From the NCBI GenBank assembly GCA_019454045.1, contig SKCR01010145.1, positions 124,001-188,000 on the forward strand: 64,000 nt of DNA, given 5' to 3'. Position numbers and translations under genes: made by a program. Below are positions 18,377 to 29,463 of this stretch, in pieces. The stretch is from Zanthoxylum bungeanum. Its lineage: Eukaryota; Streptophyta; Magnoliopsida; Sapindales; Rutaceae. The notes beneath the pieces were generated by a model, which saw only the letters and a program-made list of their open reading frames with translations, did no database searches and was not told where the DNA came from. Positions within the stretch are counted from its first letter, which is position 1; each line of letters begins with the position of its first letter.

Positions 18377-19598
18377 ATGAGTGAATCAGATACTGAGGTA
18401 TCCCGGATAGATCAGTTGGAAAGTGGCTTCGCCAAGATTACTGAACAGTTGCAAGCCTTGACTGCTGCCATGACAAATATGGCTGTGCCCCGTGCTGGGG
18501 AGAATTCAGAGAATGTAAGGCGCGAGAAGCCTCCGAATGGGTTGGGGGATGATATCCCCGCTTTTGATGATGATAATGCAGAGTATGCAACAGACAGAGT
18601 GATTGGGTCTCAGGCCGAGATACAGAAACTCAGGGATCAGGTTGAATCCGTTACCCGCAAGATGAGGGGTAAGAATGAAGATTTGCTAGACTATGAGACA
18701 ATGAAGTTTGAGGAGCAGTTGCCAGCGCAGTTTAAGATGCCGGATTTGGCTAAGTTCAATGGGAATGGAGATCCGAGGGTGCATCTCCGTCAATCAGTAT
18801 GGTCTGTTATGAGTTCAGTTGGCCTGTCTCAGCGCCAAGTCCAAAAGATGTTTGGGATGTCACTCGAGGGGGGCACCTGTGGTTTGGTATCATAGCCTTG
18901 AGAAGAAGGTTAAGGAAGATTGGAAGGAACTAGCTGATGCTTTTCTGAAGCAGTATGTTACAGACTTGGAGATTGATTTGTCACTTCGAGATTTGGAGAA
19001 CACTAAGCAGAAGTCGGAGGAGAGCTTCAAGAGTATGTGGACCGCTGGAGGAGCCAGCTTCTGAAGATGCAGACCCGGCCCTCAGAAAAGGACCAGATCA
19101 AAATGATCATCAAGGGCACCAAGCCCTCTATTTATGGCAAACTGAGGAGAATGACCTCCATGATTGCAGACTTTCGGCAGTTGAGGGAAACTGTCATGGA
19201 TATTGAGGAAGAAGAGGCAGGGCGAGAATAGAAAATTCTATGGTCTAAACAGGAAGCCCATTGGGGGACATTCAGGGACTATGCCTGCTACTGCTGAAGT
19301 CACTGCCATTAAGAACAGACGATTTTCTAACCTTGGTAAGCCTCTTTCAAAGGTATTCGAAAAGCTGAAGGCACATGGACTCTTAAAACCTTTGGAACCT
19401 AGGCCCATTCCAAATCCTGTGCCACCTCACATGAACTTAAACTTATACTGTCACTTCCACCAAGAAAAAGGCCATGACACCGACAACTGCGCCCGCCTCA
19501 GGCATGAAATCCAAAACCTCATCGATGCCCATACAATACCCGACCCAGAGAAAAAGAACAACCCAATGCACACAGAAATCCCCTGCCCAACTACATGA
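18377..19598 (+). pseudogene. Tat1 gag remnant (frameshifted)
   Basis: An open frame from MSESDTEVSRIDQLE (ATG 18377) continues through an N-terminal coiled-coil-like stretch and PAQFKMPDLAKFNGNGDPR, a typical plant Gypsy gag opening. It breaks near 18870. The protein continues in another frame (YHSLEKKVKEDWKELADAFL), shifts again near 19035 (VDRWRSQLLKMQTRPSEK) and near 19220 (NRKFYGLNRKPIGG). The C-terminal part has the knuckle CHFHQEKGHDTDNC followed by LRHEIQNLI, a Cys-His-His-Cys pattern common in plant Ty3/Gypsy gag. At least three frameshifts make it non-functional, unless some are sequence errors. No pol follows. Confidence 0.88.
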
Positions 19599-20187
19599 TC
19601 AACTCTGGCCTACCTGAAACCCTTGTCCTCCAAACTCTCAACCACTCAGCTTCATAGGAATAAGGGATAACAATGGTGAAGAACCATGGGCTGAAGAAGA
19701 AGGCACTGTTGTTTCTCCTAGTTTATCTTGCACTTTTAATAAAGACATTGATTTTGTTCGAACGTTTCCTCAACATTAATAAAGGCGATCATTTCATTTA
19801 TCTGCCTAAGACTATTACTTTCAAACTTGCAACATGAGTGTGTTGTTCAATCTTGGTAATATGATACTCAGAACACGGGGAATCCCGAATAAACACAGCG
19901 GAGGGGGGCAGTGAGAAGGGAACTTGGAGGGAATTAGTTCACCAGCCGATCAGCGTAGACAGATTAAAGCGGTGGCTTGCCTGAGGAAAGGAAGACTGAG
20001 CAGTCACCAAGAGAATTGGCAGAAGACCTAACCCGACGGGATATGAACATTCATGCATGCATACACGTAACACATTTTTGCATCCTTTGTTTGTTTTGTG
20101 TTCACAGGTTTTAAAGAATAAGAAAAGCGGCAAAGAACAAGCTAATCAGAAACGGTAAAAAGCACAGTATCGGATTCAGGTAATGAT
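19599..20187 (+). other. Tat1 non-coding spacer after gag
   Basis: No recognisable coding. Around 19990-20060 it contains GGCAGAAGACCTA and CATGCATGCATAC, words that recur at 25095-25155 in Tat2. This locates where the two elements realign after the gag region missing from Tat2. Confidence 0.6.
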
Positions 20188-21205
20188 TCCAGGGCGAGGC
20201 CCCATATCAGTATCAGTCTGGGGCGAGGCCCCTATCAGTATCAGTCTGGGGCGAGGCCCATATCAGTATCAGTCTGAGGGCGAGGCCCATATCAGTATCA
20301 GTCTGAGGGAGAGGCCCATATCAGTATCATCTGGGGGCGAGGCCCATATCAGTATCAGTCTGAGGGCGAAGCCCCTATCAGTATCAGTCTGAGGGCGAAG
20401 CCCATATCAGTATCATTCAGGAAGAAAGCCCACATCCAGTACAGTTCGGGACAAAGCCCACAGTTAACACAGTCAGGGAACAAAGCCCAGGGGAAGAAAG
20501 CCTCATATCAGTATAAGTTTGAGAACAAAGCTCAAGGGGAAGAAAGCCTCATGTCAGTACAGTTCAGGAACGAAGCCCAGGGGAATAAAGCCTCATATCA
20601 ACACAGTTCGGGAACAAAGCCCAGGGGAAGAAAGCCTCATATCAGTATAAGTTTGAGAAAAAGCTCAAGGGGAAGAAAGCCTCATGTCAGTACAGTTCGG
20701 GAACAAAGCCCAGGGGAATAAAGCCTCATATCAGTACAGTTCGGGAACAAAGCCCAGGGGAATAAAGCCTCATATCAACACAGTTCGGGAACAAAGCCCA
20801 GGGGAATAAAAGCCTTATATCAGTATAGTTTGAGAACAAAGCTCAAGGGGAAGAAAGCCTCATGTCGGTATAGTTCGGGAATAAAGCTCGGGAGGAATAG
20901 AGCCTCATCTCAACAGTTCGGGAATAAAGCTCGGGAGGAATAAAGCCTCATCTCAACAGTTCGAGAATAAAGCTCGGGAGGAATAAAGCCTCATCGCAAC
21001 AGTCGGGAACAAAGTACAAGGGAATATAGCCTCATCTCAATACAGTTCGGGAATAAAGCCCACAGTCCAAACAATCATGGAATAAGCCCTATCTCTACAC
21101 ACAGTCAGCAGTTCGGGAATAAAGCTCGGAGGAAAAAGCCTCATCTTAACAGTTCGGAATAAAGCTCGGGAGGAGGAATAAAGCCTTATCTCAATACAGT
21201 TCAGG
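20188..21205 (+). repeat. Tat1 tandem-repeat zone upstream of the polypurine tract
   Basis: About 1 kb of short tandem units. First come ~28-bp units around GCGAGGCCCATATCAGTATC (20188-20410). They grade into ~40-45-bp units with GGGAACAAAGCCCAGGGGAA and AAAGCCTCATATCAGTA, and then into GGGAATAAAGCTCGGGAGG forms. Tandem repeats between coding region and 3' LTR are known in plant Tat/Ogre elements and can seed satellites. Confidence 0.92.
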
Positions 21206-21400
21206 AAGGAACAGGCCGAGAATGGCACTCCAAGAATGGAAGCACGGTTCGGGAATGAACCAGGGGTCGCAGCACCTCACCACCCAAATCAACTCCAAAC
21301 ACGTGGTAAGTCAAGTGGCAGCTAGCGAGCCAGGTAAGTAGAAATGCATTGCATAACTTTGATAGGATTGTCACTGTTGCACATTACACAAGTCCCATCA

Positions 21401-21416
21401 AAGTGTGGGGGGCGAC
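21401..21416 (+). other. Tat1 polypurine tract
   Basis: AAGTGTGGGGGGCGAC directly before the TGTAGGCACTGC start of the 3' LTR. Tat2 has the matching AAAGTGGGGGCGAC at 26963-26976. Plus-strand priming is the known role of this tract. Confidence 0.8.
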
Positions 21417-21568
21417 TGTAGGCACTGCATTTTTACGCATAAAACCCTATGATGAGTCTCATTTTGGAGAGACACTACCTTTTAAGTCACGGAGGTCACG
21501 GGAAACGGACATCGGAAGGGGAAATTCTGAATAAACAAGGTTCACTGTTTTCGTTCGTGCTGCGTTCG
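21417..21568 (+). repeat. Tat1 3' LTR, first 152 bp (severed)
   Basis: Starts TGTAGGCACTGCATTTTTACGC like the 5' LTR and breaks at CTGCGTTCG, where Tat2 begins. The remainder of this LTR resumes at 29469. The last five bases, GTTCG (21564-21568), are the left target duplication of Tat2. Confidence 0.93.
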
Positions 21569-24065
21569 TGTAGGCACTGCATTTTTACACATAAGTCCCT
21601 ATGATGAGTCTCATTTTGAGACACTACCTTTTAAGTCACGGAGGTCACGGGAAACGGACATCGGAAGGGGAAATTCAGAATAAACAAGGTTCACTGTTTC
21701 GTTAGTGCTACGTTCGTGTATACGTTCGAACGTCAAACAGATTGCGGGCGTTCGTGCTGCGTTCGATGATGCGTTCGAACGGTGTCGGTAATTCTGGTTT
21801 TGCTGCTAGCCTCACATCCAGCCCAATTAGCCCCCCAAAGCCCATAAACACATCTCAATTTAAATAAATAAATATATTAAAAAAACATTAACTAAATAAT
21901 ATAATAATTAAATTAATTAAATGATTAAATAAAACATATACCAAACAGAAAAATAAACAATTACCACACTTAAACTAAAATCATGCCTAAATTAAACAAA
22001 TCACATACTAAATCAAAATATAATCATGCCTAATTAAAATCAATCAACCAATTATATTCCCAATCTAATAAGATTATTCCCAAACTTAAAATATTGTTAT
22101 TCCTAATCCAAGCCAATCAAATATTCAACCTTCCCTATCTAGCCAAGATTTGTCCCCCCTCAATCTTTGACTTCCCTTAACCAAACCAAATCAAATCTCT
22201 TGACTTCCTTAACCAAACCAAATCAAATCCCTTTCCTTGTCAAACCTAACCCTTTGCCTATAAAAAGAACCATTCACCAACCTTCTCAACCTTAGTCTAT
22301 GAGTCCCTAGCTAGCTAGTCCCTAACTCACACACAACACACATAAAAAATATTACAGGAAGAAGACACCAAAAAACAGTAAGCAAAAGATAAAGAGGAAA
22401 AGGCAGCGAAACCACAAGGAAATAATAGCAAAAGACGGAGAACGACGACTCAAAACAGTAAGACAACGAACGAGAACAGTGAACCAGTGAACCGGGAGAG
22501 TTGCGGAGCATCCACCCTTCCGACAATCGTGTGTACCGTACATCCGAGAGATGATTTAAAAGGTTAGACCTGAGGGTACCTTTTCATTAGTTTATATTCG
22601 TTCTTTTTATTATTATTATTGAATTCTATTCGCATGAGAGTCGTTTATGGATGCATGTTGTGGGCATTGGATGAATGAGAGATGTGTCAACTCTCGCGGT
22701 ATATCGGATGGAAACCCGGACATAAATTTCATAGCCGATTCCGAATGGACGGTAATATGATCTGTACTCGGGCCACAACTCCACGTACCGCTTGAGTAAA
22801 CGGCACCATCTCCCTCTCGTTGTGTGCTTTTTGTTTATTTGTTTTCTTTACTTGAATTCAACATGTTGCTCATTTATGTATGATTCAATCGAGCGCATGG
22901 GCTTAGTGAGTTAGTCCAAAGGTCCTCCATTTGGGAGACCAAGAGCCGAAAAGGCCACCTTTGTGACACTACTTTGCCGCGCCGGTTGATGTGTGCCCGG
23001 TTGGATACAAGATACGTTCAATCGGACATACTTAGAATAATATGATTGTCTTTATGTTTATATGCATGATGTGATGTGACGCGCATGAGCTTAGTATGTT
23101 GGTCTAAAGGTCCTCTCTTTGAGAGATCAAGAGCCCCAAAAGGCCACCTTTACGGCAATACTTCGCCGCGCCCCTTTATTTTCTGTTTATGTATTGCATT
23201 CCATTTTGCCTTATCATGCATCAGGTCCGTGTCCGTTCGAACGCGTTCATAAACGCAACTCGAACGCGCATACATTTTGCCTTATCATGCATCAGGTCCG
23301 TGTCCGTTCGAACGCGTTAACAAACGCAACTCGAACGCGCATACATTTTGCCTTATCATGCATCAGGTCTCATTTCCGTTCGAACGCGTTATCAAACGCT
23401 ATACGAACGCGAGCATTCTGTTTCATTTACGTTCGAACGCGTTTACGAACGCTACACGAACGCGCGCATTCTGTCTCATTTACGTTCGAACGCGTTATCA
23501 AACGCTACACGAACGCGAACCTTCTGTTTACCGTTCGAACGCGTTTACGAACGCTACACGAACGCGCACACACTGAACTGAGTCTGTCTTATCATATTCA
23601 TGCATAATTGCCTCTTGGTTGATCTTTCTTGTGTTATATAGCCAACCACATTATTTGTATCCCTGCATTTATCCATTCTATGTGTTCTCAGGATTGTATT
23701 CAATCATGATTATGTTGTTCTTAGTTTTCCATATCATAGGATTGAAATATGTTCATGAGATTGCCATGTGATGTTGCATGTTGTGATGAACTTGTTGACG
23801 TATGCATATGAATTTAGAAGCATGATACTATTGGAAATAAGTGTTACTTAAGCTTAGTTAAATTATACGTGAATCCTTTCATTACAAGTGACATAAGTAA
23901 GGGACCATTCCGAACCCAACGGTTGAGGTCTTCCCTTGCGAGGGGTGAGTGCGGCCTTAAATCTTGTCCCGGTTCACACCGGGGGGTGGCGACCCATGTT
24001 ATGTAATCCTTCCCAACTAGGCCGCGAGCCTAGGAACGGCGTCGCCCAGTTCCTGTGTTCCCACA
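21569..24065 (+). repeat. Tat2 5' LTR
   Basis: 2497 bp from TGTAGGCACTGC to GTTCCCACA, TATA box at 22259-22266. Compared with Tat1 it lacks one copy of the ~105-bp GCGGTATATCGG module and one GCGCATGGGCTTAG module, which explains its shorter length. It has its own extra copy of an AACCAAACCAAATCAAAT-containing stretch near 22180-22230. Confidence 0.92.
23234..23566 (+). repeat. GTTCGAACGCGTT minisatellite in Tat2 5' LTR (6 units)
   Basis: Six units starting near 23234, 23305, 23377, 23430, 23483 and 23532. All three forward frames stay open across the array (longest 23119-23607), because the units lack in-phase stops. The resulting FERV/RTRL-repeat peptides are not considered real proteins. 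Confidence 0.92.
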
Positions 24066-24068
24066 GTC

Positions 24069-24087
24069 TGGCGACTCCACTGGGGAT
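24069..24087 (+). other. Tat2 primer-binding site (tRNA-Arg type)
   Basis: TGGCGACTCCACTGGGGAT, 3 bases after the LTR. It is complementary over its 19 bases to the remembered 3' end of plant tRNA-Arg(ACG) including CCA. Confidence 0.78.
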
Positions 24088-25269
24088 AGAGAATTGGCCC
24101 CGAAATATTGTCTTGTAATGTTTGGATTTATGTTTAATTGACCATGTCTATAGGGGATGAAATGAGGGGTTAATCAAAGGCATTTTGAGGCTAGGTAATG
24201 GTTTGGTGTCTTCCTTCACTCACTACCTTTCTAGAAGGAAAAGCTGTGAAGGCACCTAGATAGCCATCTACTGTTAGCCTATTGTGATGGACTAATTTGG
24301 AGGACTCGTTGTTTATTCCTGACAACAAGCGATAAGAGCCTAAGAGGCTTGGGTATTTAAGTGAGCCTCGCTCCACCTTCCCTCTGGGGGATCTACAACG
24401 GGAAATCCATTTGACAGTCCGTCACACACCATAGCTCATTGGCACGTACCTTAGTGTATAAAAAATGGTGCGCTCACTTGGTTGCTCGAACCCTTGAGTG
24501 GGGAGACCTAGTTGTGGGCCATCCTTCGCCGGTGAGAGCCTTTGTCTATACTCTTACTAACCCACCCATAGACCGGTTTGTATGGTTAAAGTAACAATTA
24601 TTTCCTTGAGTATGTGCTTGTGGACCATCCTCATTTGGATGCAGTTGGACTATTGTCATAAATGCGGGCTTGCTGGGCCATTTAAACTGGGGCAAGTTCG
24701 TACCTTATGACCATTAGGCCAAAAGCTTCTGAAATGTTGATGAGCCATTGTAGAATTATTGTTGTATGTTTGCATTATCTTTCTTTGTGCTTGTGTTCGG
24801 AACATTACCATTTGGATTTAGTTGGACTCCTTGTCATGAGATGTGAACTCGTTGGGCCATTTAAACTGGGACGAGTCCACTCCTATGGCAGTTAGCCCAA
24901 AAACTTCTAAAATGATGATGGCCGATTTGTGTGCAATTTTAAAGAGTTGATATATTTCTTGTATCACATGTATCACATGCACCTCATGCATACATGCACC
25001 ATGTTAACTCCCTTTTGATTTAAAAGCCATCATAGATGCATGTTGGTTAGGGAAGATGACAGACTTGTCAAAAGACCAAGCAGCCACCAAGAATACTGGC
25101 AGAAGACCTAGCTCAATGGATAGGAAACCCAATCATGCATGCATGCATACACGTAACACATTTTGCATCCCTTTTGTGTTTGTTCTGTTTTGTAATAACA
25201 GGTTTCAGAAGAGAAAAAGAGAAAGCGGCAAAGATAAGACAACCAGAATCAGTAACATATGAGTAGTAG
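24088..25269 (+). other. Tat2 leader, directly joined to the repeat zone
   Basis: Alignable with the Tat1 leader up to the GCCATCATAGAT text near 25026, including two copies of the GGGCCATTTAAACTGGG module (24622-24930). From about 25050 it switches to sequence that in Tat1 lies after gag (GGCAGAAGACCTA, near 25099). No coding potential. Confidence 0.8.
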
Positions 25270-26765
25270 TTTTGGGGAATGAATCCCAGGGCCGAGGCCC
25301 ACATCAGCAGAATTTTGGAATGAATCCAGGGAATGAATCCCAGGGCCGAGGCCCACATCAGCAGAATTTTGGAATGAATCCAGGGAATGAATCCCAGGGC
25401 CGAGGCCCACATCAGCAGAATTTGGATGGATCCAGGGAATGAATCCCAGGGCCGAGGCCCGCATCAGCAGAATTTTGGAATGAATCCGAGAGTCGAGGCC
25501 CACATCAGCATCATCTAGGGGCGAGGCCCATGTCAGTAGCAGTTGGGCCGAGGCCCACTTCAACATCAGTTTGGGGAATGAGTCCCAGGGTCGAGGCCCA
25601 CATTACATCAGTATCAGTCTTGCCGCGGTATGGCATTCTGGGGGCGAGGCCCACATTACATCAGATCAGTTCTGCCGAGAATGGCACTCCGAGAATAGAG
25701 TATAGTCCGGGAATGGACAGCTCGAGAATGAACAAGCCGAGAATGGCAATCCAAGAATGGAGCAGAGTTCAAGAATGAACAAGTCGGAAATGACACTCCG
25801 AGAATGGAGATATGGTCCGGGAATGGACAGTTCAAGAATGAACAAGCCGGGAATGGCACTCCAAGAATGGAAGCACGGTTCGGGAATGAACCACCTCACA
25901 GTAACGGTTCAGGAATGAACCACCTTATAGTAACGGTCCGGGAATGGACCACCTTACAGTAACAGTTCAGGAATAAAGCCCGCATCTAGTTCGGTTCAAG
26001 AAGAAAGCCTGCATCCAGCTCAGTACGGGAATAAAACCCACATTCAGTACAGTTCAGGAATAAAGCCTGCATCTAGTTCGGTTCAGGAAGAAAGCCTACA
26101 AACTCGGGAATAAAGCCCACATTCAGTACAGTTCAGGAACAAAGCCTGCATTCAATACAGTTCAGGAACAATGACACACAGTTAACACAGTCAGGGAACA
26201 AAGCCCAGGGGAGAAAGCCTCATATCAGTATAAGTTTGAGAACAAAGCTCAAGGGGAAGAAAGCCTCATGTCAGTACAGTTCGGGAACGAAGCCCAGGGG
26301 AATAAAGCCTCATATCAACACAGTTCGGGAACAAAGCCCAGGGGAAGAAAGCCTCATATCAGTATAAGTTTGAGAACAAAGCTCAAGGGGAAGAAAGCCT
26401 CAGGTCAGTACAGAGTTCGGGAACAAAGCCCAGGGGAATAAAGCCTCATATCAGTACAGTTCGGGAACAAAGCCCAGGGGAATAAAGCCTCATATCAACA
26501 CAGTTCGGAACAAAGCCCAAGGGAATAAAAGCCTTATATCAGTATAGTTTGAGAACAAAGCTCGGGAGGAATAGAGCCTCATCTCAACAGTTCGGGAATA
26601 AAGCTCGGGAGGAATAAAGCCTCATCTCAACAGTTCGAGAATAAAGCTCGGGAGGAATAAAGCCTCATATCATTATAGTTTGAGAACAAAGCTCGGAGGA
26701 ATAAAGCCTCATCTCAACAGTTCGGGAATAAAGCCCGGAGGAATAAAGCCTCATCTCAGTACAAT
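25270..26765 (+). repeat. Tat2 tandem-repeat zone
   Basis: Starts with ~54-bp units around AATCCCAGGGCCGAGGCCCA (25275-25480). It passes through GAATGGACAG/GAATGAACAAG units (25680-25960) and continues with the AAAGCCTCATATCAGTA units also seen in Tat1. It is longer than the Tat1 array and has an extra unit type. Confidence 0.9.
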
Positions 26766-26962
26766 ACACGAAAGATGCCGAAAATGGCGCTCTAAAAATA
26801 GAGCACGGTTCGGGAATGAACCAGGGGTCGCAGCACCTCACCACCAAATCAACGCAACTCAACACATGGTAAGTCAAGTGGCAGCTGGCTAGCCAGGTAA
26901 GTAGAAATGCATTGCATAACTTTGATAGGATTGTCACTGTTGCACATTACACAAGTCCCATC

Positions 26963-26976
26963 AAAGTGGGGGCGAC
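26963..26976 (+). other. Tat2 polypurine tract
   Basis: AAAGTGGGGGCGAC immediately before the 3' LTR start, same position as in Tat1. Confidence 0.8.
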
Positions 26977-29463
26977 TGTAGGCACTGCATTTTTACACAT
27001 AAGTCCCTATGATGAGTCTCATTTTGGAGACACTACCTTTTAAGTCACGGAGGTCACGGGAAACGGACATCGGAAGGGGAAATTCAGAATAAACAAGGTT
27101 CACTGTTTTCGTTAGTGCTACGTTCGTGTATACGTTCGAACGTCAAACAGATTGCGGGCGTTCGTGCTGCGTTCGATGATGCGTTCGAACGGTGTCGGTA
27201 ATTCTGGTTTTGCTGCTAGCATCACATCCAGCCCAATTAGCCCCCCAAAGCCCATAAAACACATCCAATTATAAATAAATATTAATTAAAACATTAACTA
27301 AATAATATATAATAAATTAATTAAATGATTAAATAAAACATATACCAAACATAAAATAAACAATTACCAACTTAAACTAAAATCATGCCTAAATTAAAAA
27401 AATCACATACTAAATCAAAATATAATCATGCCTAATTAAAATCAATCAACCAATTATATTCCCAATCTAATAAGATTATTCCCAAACTTAAAATATTGTA
27501 TTCCTAATCCAAGCCAATCAAATATTCAACCTTCCCTATCTAGCCAAGATTTGTCCCCCCTCAATCTTGACTTCCCTAACCAAACCAAATCAAATCTCTT
27601 GACTTCCCTTAACCAAACCAAATCAAATCCCTTTCCTTGTCAAACCTAACCCTTTGCCTATAAAAAGAACCATTCACCAACCTTCTCAACCTTAGTCTCT
27701 AGTCCCTAGCTAGCTAGTCCCTAACTCACACACAACACACATAAAAAATATTACAGGAAGAAGACACCAAAAACCAGTAAGCAAAAGATAAAGAGGAAAA
27801 GGCAGCGAAACCACAAGGAAATAATAGCAAAAGACGGAGAACGACGACTCAAAACAGTAAGACAACGAACGAGAACAGTGAACCAGTGAACCGGGAGAGT
27901 TGCGGAGCATCCACCCTTCCGACAATCGTGTACCGTACATCCGAGAGATGATTTAAAAGGTTAGACCTGAGGGTACTTTTCATTAGTTTATATTCGTTCT
28001 TTTTATTATTATTATTGAATTCTATTCGCATGAGAGTCGTTTATGGATGCATGTTGTGGGCATTGGATGAATGAGAGATGTGTCAACTCTCGCGGTATAT
28101 CGGATGGAAACCCGGACATAAATTTCATAGCCGATTCCGAATGGACGGTAATATGATCTGTACTCGGGCCACAACTCCACGTACCGCTTGAGTAAACGGC
28201 ACCATCTCCCTCTCGTTGTGTTGCTTTTTGTTTATTTAGTTTTCTTTACTTGAATTCAACATGTTGCTCATTTATGTATGATTCAATCGAGCGCATGGGC
28301 TTAGTGAGTTAGTCCAAAGGTCCTCCATTTGGGAGACCAAGAGCCGAAAAGGCCACCTTTGTGACACTACTTTGCCGCGCCGGTTGATGTGTGCCCGGTT
28401 GGATACAAGATACGTTCAATCGGACATACTTAGAATAATATGATTGTCTTTATGTTTATATGCATGATGTGATGTGACGCGCATGAGCTTAGTATGTTGG
28501 TCTAAAGGTCCTCTCTTTGAGAGATCAAGAGCCCCAAAAGGCCACCTTTACGGCAGTACTTCGCCGCGCCCCTTTATTTTCTGTTTATGTATTGCATTCC
28601 ATTTTGCCTTATCATGCATCAGGTCCGTGTCCGTTCGAACGCGTTCATAAACGCAACTCGAACGCGCATACATTTTGCCTTATCATGCATCAGGTCCGTG
28701 TCCGTTCGAACGCGTTAACAAACGCAACTCGAACGCGCATACATTTTGCCTTATCATGCATCAGGTCTCATTTCCGTTCGAACACGTTATCAAACGCTAT
28801 ACGAACGCGAGCATTCTGTTTCATTTACGTTCGAACGCGTTTACGAACGCTACACGAACGCGCGCATTCTGTCTCATTTACGTTCGAACGCGTTATCAAA
28901 CGCTACACGAACGCGAACCTTCTGTTTACCGTTCGAACGCGTTTACGAACGCTACACGAACGCGCACACACTGAACTGAGTCTGTCTTATCATATTCATG
29001 CATAATTGCCTCTTGGTTGATCTTTCTTGTGTTATATAGCCAACCACATTATTTGTATCCCTGCATTTATCCATTCTATGTGTTCTCAGGATTGTATTCA
29101 ATCATGATTATGTTGTTCTTAGTTTTCCATATCATAGGATTGAAATATGTTCATGAGATTGCCATGTGATGTTGCATGTTGTGATGAACTTGTTGACGTA
29201 TGCATATGAATTTAGAAGCATGATACTATTGGAAATAAGTGTTACTTAAGCTTAGTTAAATTATTACGTGAATCCTTTCATTACAAGTGACATAAGTAAG
29301 GGACCATTCCGAACCCAACGGTTTGAGGTCTTCCCTTGCGAGGGGTGAGTGCGGCCTTAAATCTTTGTCCCGGTTCACACCGGGTGGCGACTCCATGTTA
29401 TGTAATCCTTCCCAACTAGGCCGCGAGCCTAGGAACGGCGTCGCCCAGTCCTGTGTTCCCACA
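26977..29463 (+). repeat. Tat2 3' LTR
   Basis: 2487 bp, TGTAGGCACTGC...GTTCCCACA, nearly identical to 21569-24065. It includes the six-unit GTTCGAACGCGTT array at 28632-28964. Confidence 0.93.
28632..28964 (+). repeat. GTTCGAACGCGTT minisatellite in Tat2 3' LTR (6 units)
   Basis: Same six units as the 5' LTR, with one substitution breaking the third core (TTCGAACACGTT near 28777). Confidence 0.92.

Larger units (their letters stand above)
21569..29463 (+). mobile_element. Tat2: gag-less relative of Tat1 nested in the Tat1 3' LTR
   Basis: 7895 bp, plus strand. 5' LTR 21569-24065, internal 24066-26976, 3' LTR 26977-29463, TSD GTTCG (21564-21568 and 29464-29468). The family is the same as Tat1 (LTR start, PBS, leader, repeat zone and polypurine tract align), but the LTRs are a distinct shorter subtype and the internal region has no gag or pol at all. 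The two LTRs look about 99% identical by eye; many differences are homopolymer-length changes in the AT-rich part. Confidence 0.93.

Noticed and set aside
20188..21205. CRISPR-like regularly spaced repeats
   Set aside because: The units are contiguous tandem repeats that grade into one another, without unique spacers or cas genes, inside a plant retrotransposon.
23119..23607. 162-codon open frame (and overlapping 99- and 77-codon frames) with repeated FERV/RTRL-like text
   Set aside because: All three forward frames are open because the CG-rich minisatellite unit lacks stops. The same happens in the other LTR copy at 28517-29005. No protein family is recognisable.
25113..25566. 99- and 105-codon minus-strand frames with repeated GLGPGIHS-like peptides
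   Set aside because: Produced by the Tat2 tandem-repeat zone; there is no start context or family similarity.
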